DNA from: Acetatifactor sp.
GTDB lineage: Bacteria > Bacillota > Clostridia > Lachnospirales > Lachnospiraceae
Length of the DNA stretch: 57,973 bases
Assembly: GCA_022511465.1 (NCBI GenBank)
Contig: JAFLRM010000019.1
Location: 1-57,973, forward strand
Direction of reading: 5' to 3'
The notes under the pieces were generated by a model, which saw only the letters and a list, made by a program, of their open reading frames with translations, searched no databases and had not been told where the DNA came from. Shown here piece after piece: positions 30,372 through 39,433 of this stretch (its first letter is position 1; each line of letters starts with the position of its first letter). The translations under genes and the position numbers were made by a program.

Positions 30372-31106
30372 ATGAGGATAGCTATATGTGATGACGATCT
30401 GAACTTTGCGGGGGAGTTGGAGACTCTGATACTGCAGGAGAGTAAGCACATGGGCCAGCAGGTAGAAACAGAAGTGTTTTCTGATGGGAAAATGCTTGTA
30501 GAGAGTATTTGGTCAGGTGATAATTACGACATTATATTTATCGATATTGAAATGGGACAGGTGGATGGAATAACAGCTGCCCGGCGAATACGGGAGATGG
30601 AGCGTTCTTCGCTTCTCATATACATATCCGGATATGAAAATTATCTAAAGGAGCTGTTCGAAGTAGAGCCTTTCCGATTTCTTTCCAAACCATTAGATGT
30701 AGGAATGTTTTGCCGCTATTTTCGTGAAGCTTGTCAACGCATAGATAATTCAGCGATTTTTTATGAGTTTGCTTTTAACAAGGAGACTCAAAAAGTCCCT
30801 CTGAAGGACGTGGTCTATTTTGAGAGTCGTAATAGAGTGATATATATTTACATGAAGGATGGAAGTTCCTGCTACTTTTACGGAAAGCTGAATAATGTGG
30901 AGAAAGAGTTGACGAAAAGTCAGTATTTTCTGCGTATTCATCAGTCCTACATGATAAATTATAACTATGCAAAAAGAATAACATTCACTAATGTAGAGCT
31001 CAGTTTTGCCGGGAGGGACATTAAACTGAAGATCAGTGATGATCGGCAGAAAGCAATACGTCGTAGGCTTTTGGACCTGGCGGTAGGAAAGGCGGCTATT
31101 AAATGA
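30372..31106 (+). CDS. LytTR-family response regulator (AgrA-like)
   Basis: 244 residues. Receiver domain 1-120 with acidic CDDD near residue 7, phospho-acceptor in IIFIDIEMG, conserved YISGYE and LSKPLD. LytTR DNA-binding domain from about 135 to 238 with VYFESRNRVIYIYMKDG, the FLRIHQSYMINYNYAKRI block. This is the AgrA/ComE-type arrangement, which controls peptide-signalling, bacteriocin and secretion genes. Start has AAGGAGA. It overlaps the kinase gene by four bases (ATGA) and lies 0.9 kb upstream of the injection-system cluster, in the same direction. Confidence 0.9.
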   Translation: MRIAICDDDLNFAGELETLILQESKHMGQQVETEVFSDGKMLVESIWSGDNYDIIFIDIEMGQVDGITAARRIREMERSSLLIYISGYENYLKELFEVEPFRFLSKPLDVGMFCRYFREACQRIDNSAIFYEFAFNKETQKVPLKDVVYFESRNRVIYIYMKDGSSCYFYGKLNNVEKELTKSQYFLRIHQSYMINYNYAKRITFTNVELSFAGRDIKLKISDDRQKAIRRRLLDLAVGKAAIK

Positions 31107-31792
31107 AGGAATATGCAGCACTACAGGCACAAAATCAGATGTATGAACAGCAGCTTGATCTATGCAGCCGCCAAGCAAAGGAGCGGGAGACTTATTATTT
31201 GAAAATACAGCGAATGCGGCACGATATGAGTAACCACCTGTTAAGTCTGTTGGGCTTGGTACGCTCCGGAAAACTGGAGGAAGCAGAAAGATACATACAG
31301 ACCATGCTCGAAGAAGGAATCGGTGATCAGGCGGATGAGGTTTCAAAAAGCGGAAATATCGTAGTGGACTCTTTGGTAAACCATAAGTATGCTTTGGCGC
31401 AAAAGGATGGGATCCCCTTCGAAACAAATGTCGTAATCCCCGCGGTGCTCCCTTTTCAGGGAGGACATCTGACTGTTGTACTTGGAAACTTACTGGATAA
31501 TGCACTGGAGGCTTGTCAAAAGCTTCCTCAAAAGCAGCGATATATCAATCTGGAGGTAACCTATGTAAAAGGGTTGCTTAAGATTTGTGTGAGCAACAGC
31601 TGTCTGCCGCTGCACGAGAAGGACAATAGGGGAAGATACCTCACCACGAAGGAAGACAAGTTGCATCACGGGGTAGGGTTATCCTCGGTGGAGCAGGTAG
31701 CTGCCTATTATCATGGGGAAATGATCGCAGAAGATGATGGCAACAAGTTTCAGGTAGTGGTATTGATGTATGATAGGGACAGCTCCCAATAA
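31103..31792 (+). CDS. Soluble GHKL-type histidine kinase lacking a sensor domain
   Basis: 229 residues. AgrC-type kinase module: phospho-acceptor region QRMRHDMSNHLLSLLGLVRSGK near 35-55, N box VLGNLLDNALEAC near 130, and G2 region HHGVGLSSVEQVAAYYHG. Residues 1-35 are a coiled-coil start (ALQAQNQMYEQQLDL) and no membrane segment is visible, so unlike AgrC it has no sensory transmembrane part. It may be a truncated or stand-alone cytoplasmic kinase of the LytTR regulator. Overlaps the regulator gene by 4 bases. Confidence 0.85.
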   Translation: MKEYAALQAQNQMYEQQLDLCSRQAKERETYYLKIQRMRHDMSNHLLSLLGLVRSGKLEEAERYIQTMLEEGIGDQADEVSKSGNIVVDSLVNHKYALAQKDGIPFETNVVIPAVLPFQGGHLTVVLGNLLDNALEACQKLPQKQRYINLEVTYVKGLLKICVSNSCLPLHEKDNRGRYLTTKEDKLHHGVGLSSVEQVAAYYHGEMIAEDDGNKFQVVVLMYDRDSSQ

Positions 31793-32019
31793 TATTTATT
31801 CAAGAATTTCTTCCTGTTCAGGATGATCACTCCATTTCCGCTAAAAGTTTTATTACGATTATACAATGTAAATAAAATGTGCGCAAGAAATAAAACAAAT
31901 AAATATAATTATCAAAAATTACATTTTAAACAGTAAATTCAACGTGCAAAAAATGTCGAAGCTTGTAAGGTGTATAATGGCATCACGTAATTAAGTTTTA
32001 GTACGATGGAGAGCAGAAT
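31793..32019. other. AT-rich spacer before the injection cluster
   Basis: A TATAAT at 31973-31978, 42 bases upstream of the VWA gene, may be the cluster promoter; no standard -35 stands at the right distance, so a regulator-dependent promoter is plausible. Confidence 0.4.
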
Positions 32020-33768
32020 ATGAGAAGGATATGGAGATGGAAATGCATATCTCTGATGATTGGTCTGCTGTTGGGGGCTGCCAGTTGTATTCAGGTACAC
32101 GCACAAGAAGAAGTCAGCAAGGCTGTGGTCTTTCTGATGGACGCGAGCGGCAGCATGAATACAAATGATCCCGAAAGGTTGGCAGTTGACAGTATAGCTC
32201 AGTTGGTTTACACGCTGCCCTCCGATTATAAGGTTGGTTTTGTGGCCTACAATAGCGCAATAGCAGCTGCGACAGATCTGGTGGGAGAAGACCATAGAAG
32301 TGAAATCATGAACACAGCGGAGGCTGTGGCGTATTCCGGTTACAGTAATGCAGGCGAAGGACTGGCAAGTGCGGTTGCCGCATTGATGGAAGATAGTGCG
32401 CAAGAAAAAAGTATTGTCATGCTTTCCGATGGAGAGATCCTGATGAGTGGGGAGAGTGCCACAAACGAAGCAGCGATGCTTTACCAAGCAGCGATAGAAC
32501 AGGCAAAGGACTCCGGGATCACCATATATGTCATTGGGCTCGGTGACGAGATGGAAGATTCGGACAATGCTATTTTTGAAGCTGCCAAGAGCACACAGGG
32601 ACAAAGTTATTATATAGATCAGGCGTTAGAGATTCAAGGTGCTATTGATGCTATTTTGATGCAGGAACTGGGAGTAAAGCAATCCACGGTTGCGATCGTG
32701 GACACGGAAGGGGGACAGGAGACTGTATCAGTGGATTTGCCGTATGCCCATGCGGATAAGATTCGAGTTTTACTGACCAGCAGTGCCCCGATTCAAAATT
32801 TAAACGCTAATTTTCACGCGGAGAGTGCAAACCAGATAAACGGTGTCAGATACTCCCTGATAGAAATAGAAGAGCCGTTCGAAAGTCACTTGGATCTACA
32901 TTTTGAAGGTACCAAGGGAAGTCAGGTCAGGGTGAATGTGATACCGGAATATCGCGTAATTCCGAAGGTGGAAATCGACTATGAGGAAGGCATTTTGCCG
33001 ACGGCGAACCTTGTTTTTTCCTTTTATCGCGCGGACAACGTAAGTGTTCCTTTATGGAATGAGGAGTATTTTGACTACACCCCTATTACTGCAACAATAG
33101 GGGGGGATCAACAGGAACTTTTGCTCCGGTCGGGATGTTTGGCATGGTCGGAAAGCACAACCGAGCAACACACTTATGAGGTGCTGTTTGACTATTCTGC
33201 ATTGCCTGTCAATGTGATGGGAGCAAACAGGATAACGGTAGACGTGGAACCGCCGCCCGTACCTTTGGTGGAAGAGCCACACGAGCCAAATTATCTGCTG
33301 ATAGCGGCTTTGGTTTTGTGTGTTTTCATTATATTAGCCATAGTCTTGGCACTTGTGCTGTACAGAACCAAGCCCAAACCGGTTCCTGTGTCAGTAGACG
33401 ATAGGCCGGAACCGGGCAAATACAGCTATGTGGGGAAAATTAAGTTGTATATAACCAGAACCGGTTCCGGGTACGATATACCGCCACTATCCTACAGCTT
33501 GTTCCGCCTTCCTTCCGGAAAAGTAATATCCTTACAAGAAATACTGGAAGAGTGTGGACTGGAAGAGCAGTTTCCGGGATCCGAACATATTTATTTCAAG
33601 GCAGGAGCAGCCAGAAGCTTGATCCTGACCAATAATTCCGACTGTACCATGATCAGAAACCGCGAAATATTAATGAAAAAGAAAAGCTATTCTTTGGCGG
33701 TGGATGCCAAAGTAGATGTGTCTTTTGAGGACGAGATCAGTGAACTGACCTTGCAATATAAGGTTTAA
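32020..33768 (+). CDS. Secreted/membrane von Willebrand factor A domain protein
   Basis: 582 residues with an N-terminal signal segment (about 10-28, ending VHAQEE), a VWA domain (about 33-220) carrying the MIDAS start DASGS and later LSDGE, beta-rich extracellular domains, a membrane helix at about 425-450 (YLLIAALVLCVFIILAIVL), and a C-terminal cytoplasmic part of about 130 residues that is beta-rich and ends in a strand-rich FHA-like shape. First gene of the co-directional cluster, 30 bases before the sheath-like gene. It may anchor or gate the machine at the membrane; that is inference. Confidence 0.8.
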   Translation: MRRIWRWKCISLMIGLLLGAASCIQVHAQEEVSKAVVFLMDASGSMNTNDPERLAVDSIAQLVYTLPSDYKVGFVAYNSAIAAATDLVGEDHRSEIMNTAEAVAYSGYSNAGEGLASAVAALMEDSAQEKSIVMLSDGEILMSGESATNEAAMLYQAAIEQAKDSGITIYVIGLGDEMEDSDNAIFEAAKSTQGQSYYIDQALEIQGAIDAILMQELGVKQSTVAIVDTEGGQETVSVDLPYAHADKIRVLLTSSAPIQNLNANFHAESANQINGVRYSLIEIEEPFESHLDLHFEGTKGSQVRVNVIPEYRVIPKVEIDYEEGILPTANLVFSFYRADNVSVPLWNEEYFDYTPITATIGGDQQELLLRSGCLAWSESTTEQHTYEVLFDYSALPVNVMGANRITVDVEPPPVPLVEEPHEPNYLLIAALVLCVFIILAIVLALVLYRTKPKPVPVSVDDRPEPGKYSYVGKIKLYITRTGSGYDIPPLSYSLFRLPSGKVISLQEILEECGLEEQFPGSEHIYFKAGAARSLILTNNSDCTMIRNREILMKKKSYSLAVDAKVDVSFEDEISELTLQYKV

Positions 33769-33798
33769 ATAAAAATAAGTAAAGGGAGTGAAACAAAG

Positions 33799-35988
33799 AT
33801 GGAGACAATAAACCAGACCAATCGGACGCTGCTTCTGGACTACATCAATCCTGACGTGGAAGATCTGCTCACCATTGTAGGTGATGTGAAGGGGATTGAC
33901 AGTCTTGATGACGACAAAATGAAAGAGATCAATCAGCTTCTGGCATGTCACAGCTATGAGGAAGTGGAGGAAAAATTTAGACCTGTTGTGTGGTCATTTT
34001 TTGATGCTGCCTCGCAGTCTGTGCAGTACACACTGGAAAAACCCATGGGGCTTCCGGAAAATATGCTGACTCCCATCTACCTGAATGGGAACGAGAATTT
34101 TCAGAAAATGATTCTATCTGTGATGCAGTCTCGAAGGGCGCAGGGACTTCTGAACGTAGAGTTTGGTTTTGAAAAGATGCTGGAAATGATCTCACCCAAA
34201 CAGGTGATGGATGATATCAAGCAAGTGAGAAAGGAAATCCAGTACAACTACAAAAAGTATGTGGATCTGGAGGATGGTGACCCTCTGAAGCTGGACATGG
34301 GTGACAAGCTGAACCTGCTGTTCGAGGATGCCAGCAAAAACTATAACAATGTGATGGCCATGCTTCCTTTGGCGATTGAAGATATCAAGACCAGACTGCT
34401 GTTGGGCGTAGGCGAACAGCAGAAGGACAAAAAGGCGGTGGTGCCCGGATATCTGTCGCTGGGTACAGATGGCGAGTTGAAGGTATTGGAAGCACCCAAG
34501 GAAGAGCAGACCGCTCTGGTAGCCTTGGACGATAAGGTCAACACGGGGTTGATCGAGGTGATCAAGGAGGATTATGAGGCTGTCAACCAGAATACCAATG
34601 ATTACGTACAGAGCCTGGTAGTACGCACCTTCTGTCCTCTTGTTTCCACACAGCAGACCGAGATTGATGTGGAGACCGAGGTGGCTCACTACAACAGCTA
34701 TCTTGAGTTTTACCGAAACTCCAAGGACAACTTTATCAAAGTGGTGAAGCCCCTGCTGGAAAAGCTCTTAGGAATCCGAATGTTCTTTGATCAGTACAAG
34801 ACCAAGACAAAAGGTATGGCGCCCACATTGGTGATCGCCAACGTCTCCCCAGAGATGCTGGCAAAGAGTTCTTATTTGCCCAGACTGATCACCTACTTAA
34901 ATACCACCAATGCCAAAAATAACTTCCATGACACGATCTGGTATGCTATCTATCCGAACGTCGCATGGAACCAGAATGTGACCAACAAGATCCAGCGTGA
35001 GCGTTTTAAAGGAAATGTGGCTAAGGTTGAGAGCAATGTCTACAGTATGGAGGCACTGAGCACTTTGCTGGATATATTTAAGGATTACCGCGTGGAGACC
35101 TTCTTCTCCTTTGAGAACAGGGAGGAGACCACCTTTAATGCACTGGCATCTGAGGGAGTCGAGCGGGCGATTGAAAAGTGTGCTCCCTTGATCGGCAAGC
35201 CTTTCAGTGAGTTTGCGATTCCTGTGTTGCCCAACTTCACCGTGATTCCAAAGAACAAGTCAGGTGTTGTTTTGGACAGCAAGATGAAAGTAACAGATGA
35301 AAATAATGCAGAATTGTCCAAAGAAAAAGAGGACATTATGCGGCTTTGGATCGAGGGCGTCTACATCAATGGCGCTTATGTGGCGGCCGGTTTCCGTGCG
35401 GCGTGTCAGTGCCCCGAATTTTTGAAGGATCATTTTAAAAAGACCAGAACGAAGATTGACCTGGAGCAGCCGGGGGTGCGCTTTGATGTTGAGTCTGGGA
35501 ATAATGCGCTTCTTGCATACACCACAATGCCCAAGGAGATCACAGGTTTTACGAACAATATCAAGGCACAGATCAACCAGCGGAATTTCGGATGGATCTT
35601 TTCCTCCGAAAATGCTTCGCTCAACGGCGAAGCGATCACCAATATCTCCGTGTATAAGGCGAGAAATCTCCTTTATGATCCGGAGAACTCCTCCTATGAG
35701 CCGGTGTATAAAACGCAGGTGACTACCTACATAGAACGGGTACTCCGGTATGTGACCGGAGACTTTAAGGAGGACAATATCAAGTATTTCTTCTCCAGTG
35801 ATCCCAACAGCCAAAAGAGCAAGTGGCTGGCGAAGAAGGACTGCATCAACGCCATTATGGCGGAGGGGGACAACGTTGATTACAAGATCAGTGATTTCAA
35901 CGGAGTATGCGAACTCACCATATCCTTCAACGGAAGTCCCAGAAATTTGGAAGTTCTAATCAATAGATTAACTTCAAATATAGGATAA
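33799..35988 (+). CDS. Probable contractile sheath protein (TssC-like)
   Basis: 729 residues, cytoplasmic, no membrane segments. The N-terminal 330 residues are helical with charged repeats; the C-terminal 400 contain IWYAIYPNVAW, LWIEGVYINGAYVAAGFRAA and SISVYKARNLLYDPE-like blocks (NISVYKARNLLY) and end in LEVLINRLTSNIG. The size matches a sheath of the TssB+TssC total (about 660 residues in T6SS) and the end-of-chain pattern is TssC-like in my reading. Its position before two small tube-like genes fits a sheath-tube pair. I could not run a profile search, so the sheath call is moderate. Confidence 0.5.
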   Translation: METINQTNRTLLLDYINPDVEDLLTIVGDVKGIDSLDDDKMKEINQLLACHSYEEVEEKFRPVVWSFFDAASQSVQYTLEKPMGLPENMLTPIYLNGNENFQKMILSVMQSRRAQGLLNVEFGFEKMLEMISPKQVMDDIKQVRKEIQYNYKKYVDLEDGDPLKLDMGDKLNLLFEDASKNYNNVMAMLPLAIEDIKTRLLLGVGEQQKDKKAVVPGYLSLGTDGELKVLEAPKEEQTALVALDDKVNTGLIEVIKEDYEAVNQNTNDYVQSLVVRTFCPLVSTQQTEIDVETEVAHYNSYLEFYRNSKDNFIKVVKPLLEKLLGIRMFFDQYKTKTKGMAPTLVIANVSPEMLAKSSYLPRLITYLNTTNAKNNFHDTIWYAIYPNVAWNQNVTNKIQRERFKGNVAKVESNVYSMEALSTLLDIFKDYRVETFFSFENREETTFNALASEGVERAIEKCAPLIGKPFSEFAIPVLPNFTVIPKNKSGVVLDSKMKVTDENNAELSKEKEDIMRLWIEGVYINGAYVAAGFRAACQCPEFLKDHFKKTRTKIDLEQPGVRFDVESGNNALLAYTTMPKEITGFTNNIKAQINQRNFGWIFSSENASLNGEAITNISVYKARNLLYDPENSSYEPVYKTQVTTYIERVLRYVTGDFKEDNIKYFFSSDPNSQKSKWLAKKDCINAIMAEGDNVDYKISDFNGVCELTISFNGSPRNLEVLINRLTSNIG

Positions 35989-36016
35989 CCATTAACAAGA
36001 AACGGAGGGAAAGAAA

Positions 36017-36442
36017 ATGGGTTTCAGATTAAAAATTGATGGTTCAGGCCCGGTAGACTTGAGCGAAAGATGTGTCACCAATGTCGAATTTCATTCCGAA
36101 ATTCCCGCTGACTCTAACGCGAGAGCAACCGACAATGGCGCAGCCCTGAAGATCTGGGGTAAGTTGCTGTTCTCTTTGGGCGCGGAGGCACAGGATGCCA
36201 CGCTAAATCTGGCACAGTGGAGCATTGTGCCCAGCGATTCTGCTGACTGCTATCGCAATGTGAAGGTGGACGTGGTGGCTGCAGGTCAGATTGTGAGACA
36301 GATCACACTGCCCAATGCATTCGTGATGGAGTACACAGAGGAACTGGATGATGAGACAGGTGTAGGCACTTTCTATCTGCATGTAAAGCAGAAGAAGGAT
36401 CTTACGGAGTTGACGGCCATTGAAGGTGGCTTTACACAGTAA
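36017..36442 (+). CDS. Tube-like (Hcp-type) protein, paralog 1
   Basis: 141 residues, beta-rich, no signal peptide. It is clearly paralogous to the next gene: shared EIPxDSNAR, ALxIxGKxL, WSxVPxxxAxxYR, AGxIxR, PxAFVxxY and GVGTFxxxxKQKKD blocks run along their whole lengths, at about 45 percent identity by eye. Size and beta content fit an inner-tube hexamer subunit of a contractile system, with a KQKKD end strand. Function is inferred from neighbours and size. Confidence 0.55.
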   Translation: MGFRLKIDGSGPVDLSERCVTNVEFHSEIPADSNARATDNGAALKIWGKLLFSLGAEAQDATLNLAQWSIVPSDSADCYRNVKVDVVAAGQIVRQITLPNAFVMEYTEELDDETGVGTFYLHVKQKKDLTELTAIEGGFTQ

Positions 36443-36456
36443 AGGAGGGATAAAAA

Positions 36457-36885
36457 ATGTCATTGAGAGTAACAATTGACGGACAGCAGAGCTTTGAAGT
36501 CTCAAAGGAATGTGTGAAGAAGGTAAAATTCATGACAGAGATCCCTCTGGACTCCAATGCGAGAACAAAGGATGTAGGATGTGCTCTGGAGATTTCCGGA
36601 AAGATTCTGGTAGCGACCGACGGAGATCCTTTTGATAGCACAAGACAGCTGGCATTGTGGTCCATGGTACCCGCAGAGAACGCAGCGGCTTACCGTCAGG
36701 TGACCGTTGAGATCGTGGAAGCCGGTGTGATAGAGAGAAAGTATACTTTCCCCAGAGCCTTTGTAATCGATTACAAAGAAGATTTTGGCAATGAGGACGG
36801 TGTAGGTACCTTTAGCATTGTGATCAAGCAGAAGAAGGATAAACTGGATCTTGTTTCCATCGATGGCGGATATGCTGGCGCCTAA
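36457..36885 (+). CDS. Tube-like (Hcp-type) protein, paralog 2
   Basis: 142 residues, start MSLRVTIDGQQ, tandem duplicate of the preceding gene with which it shares the motifs listed there. The pair is separated by only 14 bases, with AAAGGAGG before this one. Tandem tube proteins are seen in some contractile systems, where one is a tail-end or tape-contact variant. Followed by a hairpin at 36903-36930. Confidence 0.55.
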   Translation: MSLRVTIDGQQSFEVSKECVKKVKFMTEIPLDSNARTKDVGCALEISGKILVATDGDPFDSTRQLALWSMVPAENAAAYRQVTVEIVEAGVIERKYTFPRAFVIDYKEDFGNEDGVGTFSIVIKQKKDKLDLVSIDGGYAGA

Positions 36886-36902
36886 GTTTTGGTATTGTTT
36901 TA

Positions 36903-36930
36903 AAAGGCGCGTCTTGTGAGGCGCGCCTTT
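36903..36930 (+). terminator. Hairpin after the tube genes (partial terminator)
   Basis: AAAGGCGCG (36903-36911) pairs with CGCGCCTTT (36922-36930), then TCTAAAACTTT. The T tract is short, so read-through into the J-domain gene is likely. Its position would make sheath and tube transcripts more abundant than the downstream genes. Confidence 0.6.
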
Positions 36931-37034
36931 CTAAAACTTTCCGCAAAGTGCGGTATCTGTTGTCTGTGTTCCAAAAAATTTCTCAGTCAGACACAGGAGT
37001 TTTTTGGAGTACAGATAAGAAAGGCGGGTAGGAA

Positions 37035-37472
37035 ATGGCTGTTTTTCAGGACTACTACAAAGTGCTGGGAGTTTCTGCGAGGGCTACGGAGGAAGAGATA
37101 AAAACTGCATACCGGAAGTTGGCCAAGAAGTATCATCCCGACGTGCACCCCGGGGACTCGGAATGTGAACAGAAGTTTCGTGAGATCAATGAGGCTTACG
37201 ATACGTTGGGGGATGCCGAGAAGAGAAAAAAGTACGATGCGGAGAGAAACAGTGCCGCGCGGGGGGCAAATGCAGGTCAGCAGAAGAAGCGTGGGGAGAG
37301 GCAGAGCGCCGAAAGCATGGATTTCTCAAACCTCCAGCGAAGTTTTGAAAGCTTTTTTGGTTTTCGACCGGATATGCAGGATGTGACAGAAGAGAAAAAA
37401 GGAGATCCCAAAGAGAAGAATCCGCTGGATACCACGGATCTGTTTGAGCGTTTTATGGGGATTAAGAGGTAG
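37035..37472 (+). CDS. J-domain (DnaJ-type) co-chaperone
   Basis: 145 residues. Residues 4-66 are a J domain: [23 protein letters not shown] and the HPD motif in YHPDVHPGD, ending [16 protein letters not shown]. The Lys/Arg-rich region after it and the tail [18 protein letters not shown] lack the zinc-finger and peptide-binding domains of DnaJ, so this is a J-only co-chaperone for a particular client or Hsp70. The Hsp70/actin-fold protein at 43.3 kb in the same cluster is the obvious partner. GGGTAGGAA site before the ATG. Confidence 0.88.
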   Translation: MAVFQDYYKVLGVSARATEEEIKTAYRKLAKKYHPDVHPGDSECEQKFREINEAYDTLGDAEKRKKYDAERNSAARGANAGQQKKRGERQSAESMDFSNLQRSFESFFGFRPDMQDVTEEKKGDPKEKNPLDTTDLFERFMGIKR

Positions 37473-37475
37473 TTT

Positions 37476-38009
37476 ATGAAAAGAGCAATCAATTGGACCA
37501 TTGCCATATTGTCGCTGTCAATCGCAGGAATACTGACGTTTGGGACGAATGTTGCACAGATTTGGACTGTTCTGGCAGTATTGTTTGCCGTTGTCCATAT
37601 AGGGCTGGCTCTTTGGTCAGAGAGGGAAGTGCAGGAGCGGGTCAATGTGGTGGATCCGGTATTGCCTGTTACCACCCTGACAGAGGTAGTGCTTTTGGGA
37701 GAAGATGACAGCTGGCTGGCTTCCTGGAATATTTACGGTAAAAACGGAATCGTCATAGGGCGGGATGTAGGGGAGAACAACGTTACCATCAATCTAAACG
37801 ACAGCACCTACGCCAGTATGATCGATGTGGAGCACGCCGTACTTAATTACTCCGGGAACAACTGGTACATAGAGGATATTTCGGAGAAAAACGGTGTCAG
37901 CATTCAGAAACGAGACGGCAAAAAATACAAACTGTCTTACGGAAAACCCTGCAAACTGGAAAAAGGGGACGTGATTTACGTGGCTCTGACCAGATTGCAG
38001 ATTTTATAA
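37476..38009 (+). CDS. Membrane FHA-domain protein
   Basis: 177 residues. Two membrane helices at about 6-24 and 28-47, then a cytoplasmic forkhead-associated domain (about 75-175): IVIGRDVGENNVTI, the core AVLNYSGNNWYIEDISEKNGV, and a final YVALTRL. The usual RxxxSxxHxx phosphothreonine core is altered (R-D-V ... S-M-I-D-V-E-H), with His present. FHA domains dock phosphothreonine and organise T6SS assembly in Gram-negatives (Fha1). Starts 4 bases after the J gene stop, so tightly co-translated. Confidence 0.8.
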   Translation: MKRAINWTIAILSLSIAGILTFGTNVAQIWTVLAVLFAVVHIGLALWSEREVQERVNVVDPVLPVTTLTEVVLLGEDDSWLASWNIYGKNGIVIGRDVGENNVTINLNDSTYASMIDVEHAVLNYSGNNWYIEDISEKNGVSIQKRDGKKYKLSYGKPCKLEKGDVIYVALTRLQIL

Positions 38010-38045
38010 GAATAAGCCAAAAGAGACAAAGGATGGTGGACAAAA

Positions 38046-38567
38046 ATGGGAGAATCTAACCTGATCCGTTGCGAAAACGGTCATTTATTCAGCAAGAAGC
38101 GATATGGAACGGTGTGTCCCTACTGTAACGTGGAGACTGCATCAAAGGAAAAACAGGAAGTGGGGAAGACGGAGATTGATCTGGAGGAGGAAATCTTTCG
38201 TGAGGATGTAAAGCCGGTGTGCGGGTGGCTGGTGTGTATTTCCGGACCACGCCAGGGAAAGGACTATAAGATCGTTCACGGCAAGAATTTTATCGGCAGG
38301 GCGGACGACATGGATATCCAGATATTGGGTGACAATGAGATATCCAGAAGAAACCATGCTGTGGTGGTATTTGACCCCAAGAAAATGGAGACAGTGCTGC
38401 TTCCGGGGGATTCCAACGGATTGGTCTACTTGAATGAGACCGCAGTGTACACTCCTACGGTTCTGAGTGCATACGACAAAATTGAATTGGGAAAATCCGT
38501 GTTTCTGTTTGCGCCTTTCTGCGGAAATCACTTTATGTGGGGAGATGCAGCCGGCGGAAATCAGTGA
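38046..38567 (+). CDS. Zinc-ribbon FHA-domain protein
   Basis: 173 residues with an N-terminal zinc-ribbon (CENGHLFSKKRYGTVCPYC; Cys/His ligands) and an FHA domain (about 55-165): IVHGKNFIGRADDMDIQI, core NEISRRNHAVVVFD with the R-S/R-R-N-H pattern, and GDSNGLVYLNETAV. The core residues for phosphothreonine binding look intact (GR ... SRRNH). An adaptor that recruits a phosphorylated partner is likely. Confidence 0.83.
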   Translation: MGESNLIRCENGHLFSKKRYGTVCPYCNVETASKEKQEVGKTEIDLEEEIFREDVKPVCGWLVCISGPRQGKDYKIVHGKNFIGRADDMDIQILGDNEISRRNHAVVVFDPKKMETVLLPGDSNGLVYLNETAVYTPTVLSAYDKIELGKSVFLFAPFCGNHFMWGDAAGGNQ

Positions 38568-38575
38568 GGTGAGAC

Positions 38576-39403
38576 ATGGGTGTGAATTATGTTGTGATCG
38601 CAGTGCTGGCGGGAGTGATCCTGATATTGGAGATTTTGAAATGGTCCTGTCAGGAAAAACGGAGAGAATACGGAGAATCGAATATTGGAACATGTATGAC
38701 TATAGGAAGTCGGGAGGTTCAGGAAGACCAGCTGGCGATTATGAACACGGAGGCCGGCGTTATGGCTGTGCTTGCCGACGGATCGGGCAAAATATACGGT
38801 GGCAGAATTGCTGCAAAGACGGCAGTTGAGACGTTTGTAGACATATTTCGCGACTATAATGCGTTCAATAATCCTCAGTATTTTTTTCGCAAGGCGTTCC
38901 ATTGTGCCAACAGGGAGATTTTGAAGGCAGTGGGCGATGAGAACCGGGGAAAGGCCAGTGCCAGCTGCGCTATGATACGCGGTGGATACTTGTACTACGC
39001 GCTTGTGGGAAATGTGAAGATCGGCGTTTTCCGGGAGGAAACCTTGGTGCCTGTCTCTGTGGGACACACCGTGGCGGTCATGGCAGAGAAAAAATTTCAT
39101 GAGGGAAAAATCTCCCGCCAGGACACCATAACCCTGTTGGAGAACCGGAGATTGTACAGCTATCTGGGTAAGGATGATTTTCGTGACATTGAATTTTTTG
39201 ATGCCCCCATACGACTGATGGCGGGGGATATTGTGGTTCTGATGAGTGACGGAGTCTACGATCTTCTGGGCTTCCGAGAGGTAGAAGAAGTCTTGAAGGA
39301 GCAGGGAGGATGTCAGGAGAAGGCCCTGAAGATCATAGAGAAAGTGAACCGAAACACCGGTGACCACAAAGATAACGCCAGTGTGATCCTGATAGGGGCG
39401 TAA
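38576..39403 (+). CDS. PP2C-type protein phosphatase, membrane-anchored
   Basis: 275 residues. A membrane helix at 3-22 anchors a PPM/PP2C catalytic domain. Motifs are intact: QEDQLAIM, LADGSGKIYGG, SDGVYDLL and the final DNASVIL, so the metal-binding aspartates are present. It would remove phosphate from threonine marks read by the two FHA proteins. In T6SS the PppA phosphatase switches off firing, and this gene sits in the same kind of neighbourhood. Begins 9 bases after the preceding gene's stop. Confidence 0.85.
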   Translation: MGVNYVVIAVLAGVILILEILKWSCQEKRREYGESNIGTCMTIGSREVQEDQLAIMNTEAGVMAVLADGSGKIYGGRIAAKTAVETFVDIFRDYNAFNNPQYFFRKAFHCANREILKAVGDENRGKASASCAMIRGGYLYYALVGNVKIGVFREETLVPVSVGHTVAVMAEKKFHEGKISRQDTITLLENRRLYSYLGKDDFRDIEFFDAPIRLMAGDIVVLMSDGVYDLLGFREVEEVLKEQGGCQEKALKIIEKVNRNTGDHKDNASVILIGA

Positions 39404-39433
39404 AGGGAACCGGGCAGGAGAGGAAGTCTCGAC

